A stretch of 64,000 nt of DNA from assembly GCF_046630445.1 (NCBI RefSeq), contig NC_092338.1, forward strand, positions 15,662,001-15,726,000, written 5' to 3'. Below the pieces are notes generated by a model. It worked only from the letters and a program-made list of their open reading frames with translations. It did no database searches and had not been told where the DNA came from. Of the stretch, positions 61,301 through 64,000 are shown piece by piece. Numbering within the stretch: position 1 is the stretch's first letter; each line of letters opens with the position of its first letter. The position numbers were made by a program, and so were the translations under genes. Source of the DNA: Rutidosis leptorrhynchoides. Lineage: Eukaryota > Streptophyta > Magnoliopsida > Asterales > Asteraceae.

Positions 61301-61702
61301 GTAGGACATGTAAGTAATAAAGTAGTTAAATAACTAATGTTTTTGTACTTTAAATTAGTATGAAGTAATTTCTAATGGTGATTAGAATGTTTGATAAACG
61401 ATATGGTTCAGGCGTGGACTCTATACAAGAATGGGGAGACTGATAAACTAGTTGACCCATCTTTAAACGAGTCAGGCTGCACATCCGAAATGTTGCTGAC
61501 AATTCATGTGGGTTTGCTATGTGTTCAACGTGACCCGAAATGCAGACCAAACATGTCTAAGGTAGTTACAATGTTGAGCGGCCAAAGTGATAAGTTACCT
61601 GATCCTGAACAACCTGGTTTTTATACTGAAGAAAACAGTAAGTTCAGGATGCAAACACAAAGTTCAAGCAATGCTACCACATTGTCACGGTCAACCTATT
61701 AA
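58399..61702 (+). CDS. G-type lectin S-receptor-like Ser/Thr kinase 3 (intact)
   Basis: Seven exons: 58399-59662, 59801-59947, 60304-60437, 60537-60747, 60840-61077, 61159-61309, 61412-61702; 811 residues. It has a signal peptide (1-20, ending TCTTAA), a B-lectin domain ([21 protein letters not shown]), an S-locus domain ([12 protein letters not shown]), an EGF-like stretch ([13 protein letters not shown]), a PAN domain ([14 protein letters not shown]) and a transmembrane helix at about 436-458. The kinase has [10 protein letters not shown] (506-515), Lys527, HRD (622-624) and DFG (642-644). All catalytic residues are present. Intron 3 uses a GC donor (AAG then GCAACG) with a normal AG acceptor; the other introns are GT-AG. 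Intron 2 holds a SINE missing from copy 2. Predicted plasma-membrane receptor kinase; ligand unknown. The intact duplicate of the 54139 pseudogene. Confidence 0.88.
60030..60233 (+). mobile_element. SINE-like insertion in intron 2 of kinase 3
   Basis: About 204 bases with a B-box-like GGGTTCAATCATT near the 5' end and an A-rich tail (AAAAAAAATAAAAATAAAA). It is flanked by AACTTTGTTTCATATA (60014-60029) and AACTTTGTGTCATATA (60234-60249), a 16-bp duplication with one mismatch. The matching intron of copy 2 (55620-55728) reads through without it. Hence inserted after the copies separated, or lost cleanly from copy 2. Confidence 0.75.
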
Positions 61703-63074
61703 TTAGTGTGTGTAATTATCCCTTCAACTATTTTATGTTCCTATTTAGTTTTAAGCAATCAACTTTTTAGAACAGTTTTAAAGAGAGAAAAAGGTTACCA
61801 GACGAAAAATCAGAATTGTTGTATATATAGGTTTATATTTGATTTTGTATATACTTATTCCGTTGATATATATAGTCTAAGCTTGTGAGCTACAGTATTA
61901 ATTTTGCCCAGGCATTTTTAGTTCACCAAGGTTTTTTTCTTAGTTTTAATCGTTTTCTATGATTCCTAATATTTATTTCTAGTTAATATTGCCAATAAGA
62001 TTTTTTAATCCACATTTTGTATATAAGATTTTCTATGGATACTATTTTTTAAATTAACCAATAATATATTAATAGGTTAAAAAATCTTCTAAGTTTTATA
62101 AGACCACTCCCTATGGTTAGTTACCCGTTCATTACCCGTAGTTACCCGTAATGAACCATAGGCACGGCTTAGTTACTCGCATTAGTTACCCGCACTCACC
62201 ATAGATTTAATGGAAGAGTTTTTGTTAGTTATAGGAATTGTGGTTCTCAGTGGCTTTTTATTGTTGGACTTGATGCTTTATTGCTTGTCCGTTGTATATT
62301 AAGAGGAGTATTGTTTTAGCCATGATAGGGAGTGTTTAGTTATGAGTTAGTTATAGGATATTGGTGTTGATGTGGCGCTGATATGGAAGGTTAAGAGGAT
62401 GAATAGTTTAGTTACGATAGGAAGTTAAATATATGTCGCTATTATGTGGACCAAAGCAATATAATATCATAAGCCAATCTTGTTCTTTCTTATAGTCTTC
62501 AGTTTATAATTTTTTATTGTATTACAAAATAAAATCTACAGAACATAGCGCAACAACTGGTAATAAAGAAACTTATAGGGGAGAAACTTCGAATTTAATG
62601 CGGGTTAGAAAGGAAAACATCCTATTATCAGTGACTCCTTTATACATGATGATAATAATAATGTGATGTACGGAGTATATAATATAGATTCATGAACATA
62701 ACATAATATTTATGAAAGTTTTACCTTTAAACGTAACCCTTAGAGCTACGTTTAAGCGTTTAGCAACCTCCTATATTATATACAATGTATGTATATTTAG
62801 GTAGGTGTACCTGCTACCATTCTCAAACAAACAAACATCTAAGTATATTTTAACTCTAAAGATGTACGGAGTAATTTATATTTATTTAAAGAAAAGAAAA
62901 AGAAGGAAAGCACCATTAGTTAGCTAATATAATCGCACTTATCTCTTTCGTTTCCATGTTTAAACAAACTTTAAACTCCTTTCCACATACCATCATCATT
63001 TTAACTCGTAAAACATAAACCCTCACAATATCAACGGTTAATTAATTAATTAATTAATCTCATTAAATAAATTA
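61703..63074. other. Duplicated flank downstream of kinase 3
   Basis: 61703-62100 and 62427-63074 match 57303-58398 (for example ATATGTCGCTATTATGTGGACC and GTAATAAAGAAACTTATAGGGG). This is the flank that leads into the fourth, truncated kinase copy. The interruption at 62102-62426 is a separate insertion. No gene is seen. Confidence 0.75.
62102..62426. mobile_element. 325-bp insertion with imperfect terminal inverted repeats
   Basis: Absent at the matching site after copy 2 (near 57742). The left end ACCACTCCCTATGGTTAG and right end GTTACGATAGGAAGT are loosely inverted (ACTYCCTAT core). The left part repeats GTTACCCG words. Non-coding, probably a MITE; target duplication unclear, so superfamily not assigned. 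Confidence 0.5.
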
Positions 63075-63190
63075 ATGAAGGCACTAACCACTCTGGTAAT
63101 CTGTTTCATTGCATGGTTCACTAACCCAAACCATTGGAGATGGTCAAACCATTGTTTCACCTCAACAAGTCTTTGAGCTCGGGATTATTT
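63075..63190 (+). pseudogene. Truncated exon-1 relic of a fourth receptor kinase copy
   Basis: Starts [15 protein letters not shown] as in copy 3. It then has a 29-base deletion spanning the end of the signal peptide (the sequence jumps from TTCACT to AACCCAAACCATT), which shifts the frame. Homology ends after GAGCTCGGGATT near 63184. About 650 bases of copy-3-like upstream DNA precede it. Clearly non-functional; it marks the end of the tandem array. Confidence 0.85.
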
Positions 63191-63259
63191 TTTTTAAATA
63201 GTAATTTTTTTAATCAGACTTTCAAAAATGGAAACTGTATCAAAATCGTTTGGAAAATG

Positions 63260-63450
63260 GTAAAACCGAACTTCCAAAGTTGGTTTTGGTCAAACCCGAA
63301 GTTTGGAAGTTCGGTTTTGGTATTTTATGCATTTCCACAGTGACTTGGCAGACATGTGTACTAGGTTAGCCACCCGTGCCCTAAACCGAAGTTTGAAACT
63401 TCGGTTTTGCAGGCTTTTCAGCAAAACCGAAGTTTCAAACTTCGGTTTTG
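63260..63450. repeat. Cluster of perfect inverted repeats with TTCGGTTTT arms
   Basis: Three structures are seen. A 17-base inverted pair, AAAACCGAACTTCCAAA at 63260 and its complement at 63302. A palindrome at 63383-63407 (12-base arms AAACCGAAGTTT around one G). A palindrome at 63422-63450 (14-base arms CAAAACCGAAGTTT around one C). The last two are also inverted relative to each other (GCAAAACCGAAGTTT). Confidence 0.9.
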
Positions 63451-63522
63451 GTCTTGCCTTTTTTTTGTTCACTTTTAACCCGAATCTTGCTTTTGCAGGT
63501 CGTAATCTATGCTTTTGTACAT

Positions 63523-63531
63523 CTATTTATA
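63523..63531 (+). promoter_or_regulatory. Probable TATA box
   Basis: CTATTTATA stands about 140 bases before the ATG at 63667. It is followed by an A/C-rich, ATG-free leader (CAATAACAACATCACATAC and similar), typical of plant core promoters. Confidence 0.5.
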
Positions 63532-63666
63532 CCAGTTGAAACTTCATTCTCAATAACAACATCACATACAACACAACCACATTTCAAACACCTCAAACTG
63601 AGTTTTAATTTTCACTAAATTTAGCAGTTGAAAACTAAAAAAAACACAAAATCACATTCTAAAAAA

Positions 63667-63927
63667 ATGGCCAATGATGAGAACGATGGATGGGAATACC
63701 TACTTGATATTGATGATTCCGATCTCACTCAATCTGTATCAGTTTCAAAACCCACTCAAACCATATTGGTGCCCACTGAGTCGCCACCATTCCCCCGACC
63801 TTTAGAGTCCCCCCAACTTAACCGTCAAAAACAAAAGCAACCTATTTCACCACAACGACTTGTTCTTCGCGGTTCCGGGTCTAACAAAAAGAACAAATTA
63901 TCCTACCAAATCCCTGGACTCGCTGGT
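63667..63927 (+). CDS. 5' part of a gene cut by an LTR; possibly HROB-like OB-fold family
   Basis: 87 codons from the ATG at 63667: acidic start MANDENDGWEYLLDIDDSDL, a Ser/Pro/Gln-rich middle, a basic patch RLVLRGSGSNKKNK, then YQIPGLAG directly before the LTR. The DIDDSDL and IPGxAG motifs recall plant homologous-recombination OB-fold (HROB/C17orf53-type) proteins, which have IPGPAG before the OB fold. I rely on memory for this and Leu replaces Pro, so the name is tentative. The OB fold, if any, lies beyond the LTR and outside the window. The reading frame runs 11 residues into the LTR before stopping, so as it stands the gene is disrupted. Confidence 0.4.
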
Positions 63928-64000
63928 TGTAACACCCCGTTTTTCCCCGTACATGATTTATAGGTGTATTGTGTATGTACGACAGGCGTATGAAGGGTTC
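63928..64000 (+). mobile_element. Start of a gypsy LTR, continuing past the window
   Basis: TGTAACACCCCGTTTTTCC matches the first 17-18 bases of the LTR at 37012 (minus strand) and then diverges, so it is a related family. It interrupts the gene at 63667. Only 73 bases are visible, so length, orientation partner and target duplication (expected CTGGT) cannot be checked. Confidence 0.65.

Overview
The window is nuclear DNA of a flowering plant. Receptor-kinase genes with seven exons, nested LTR retrotransposons, tRNA-derived SINEs and hAT MITEs all point to a eudicot. The Athila and chromovirus LTR sequences look like families I associate with Asteraceae; that assignment is from memory, not from a search. 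The left 37 kb is repeat territory and the right 27 kb is a gene-bearing interval.

Region 1 (1-21683) is a chromovirus-like LTR split by one 20.5-kb Athila-type (Ty3/gypsy) insertion. The outer ends (870 and 21406) are flanked by the same 5-bp duplication, GATAT. Inside lie two complete Athila LTRs (4930-6917 and 19443-21406), a minus-strand gag-pol, integrase, a small CCHC ORF and an ATHILA ORF-1-type ORF. The insertion is not a simple element. The gag start occurs three times, and two copies form a near-identical head-to-head inverted repeat of about 1 kb with a 25-bp spacer, just inside the 5' LTR. The left end is a patchwork of LTR tail, 40 nt of nuclear tRNA-Asp (the Athila primer tRNA), a chromovirus scrap and a divergent Athila LTR in the other orientation.

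Region 2 (21684-37012) holds chromovirus non-coding remains, a plus-strand LTR (24463-28489) and a minus-strand gag-bearing element with a TGTAACACCCCG LTR and a tRNA-Met-type primer site. A minus-strand solo LTR (30474-33307, duplication CTTAC) is nested inside that element. No pol is visible there.

Region 3 (37013-46368) has an F-box/KIB1-like double-DUF295 gene (40936-43599). It carries an 8-bp duplication frameshift and large triplet repeats. Relics of S-domain receptor-kinase 3' ends lie on both sides, with a KIC/PBP1-like EF-hand relic and a SINE to the right.

Region 4 (46369-63190) is a tandem cluster of G-type lectin S-receptor-like kinases. Copy 1 is intact (7 exons, 833 aa). Copy 2 is a pseudogene (nonsense codon and lost splice donor). 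Copy 3 is intact (811 aa, one GC-AG intron). Copy 4 is only a truncated exon-1 relic. Copies 2-4 are recent duplicates. The intact proteins are predicted plasma-membrane receptors with B-lectin, S-locus glycoprotein, EGF/PAN, transmembrane and Ser/Thr kinase parts. The window ends in a short gene start (possibly HROB-like OB-fold family) cut by the start of another LTR.
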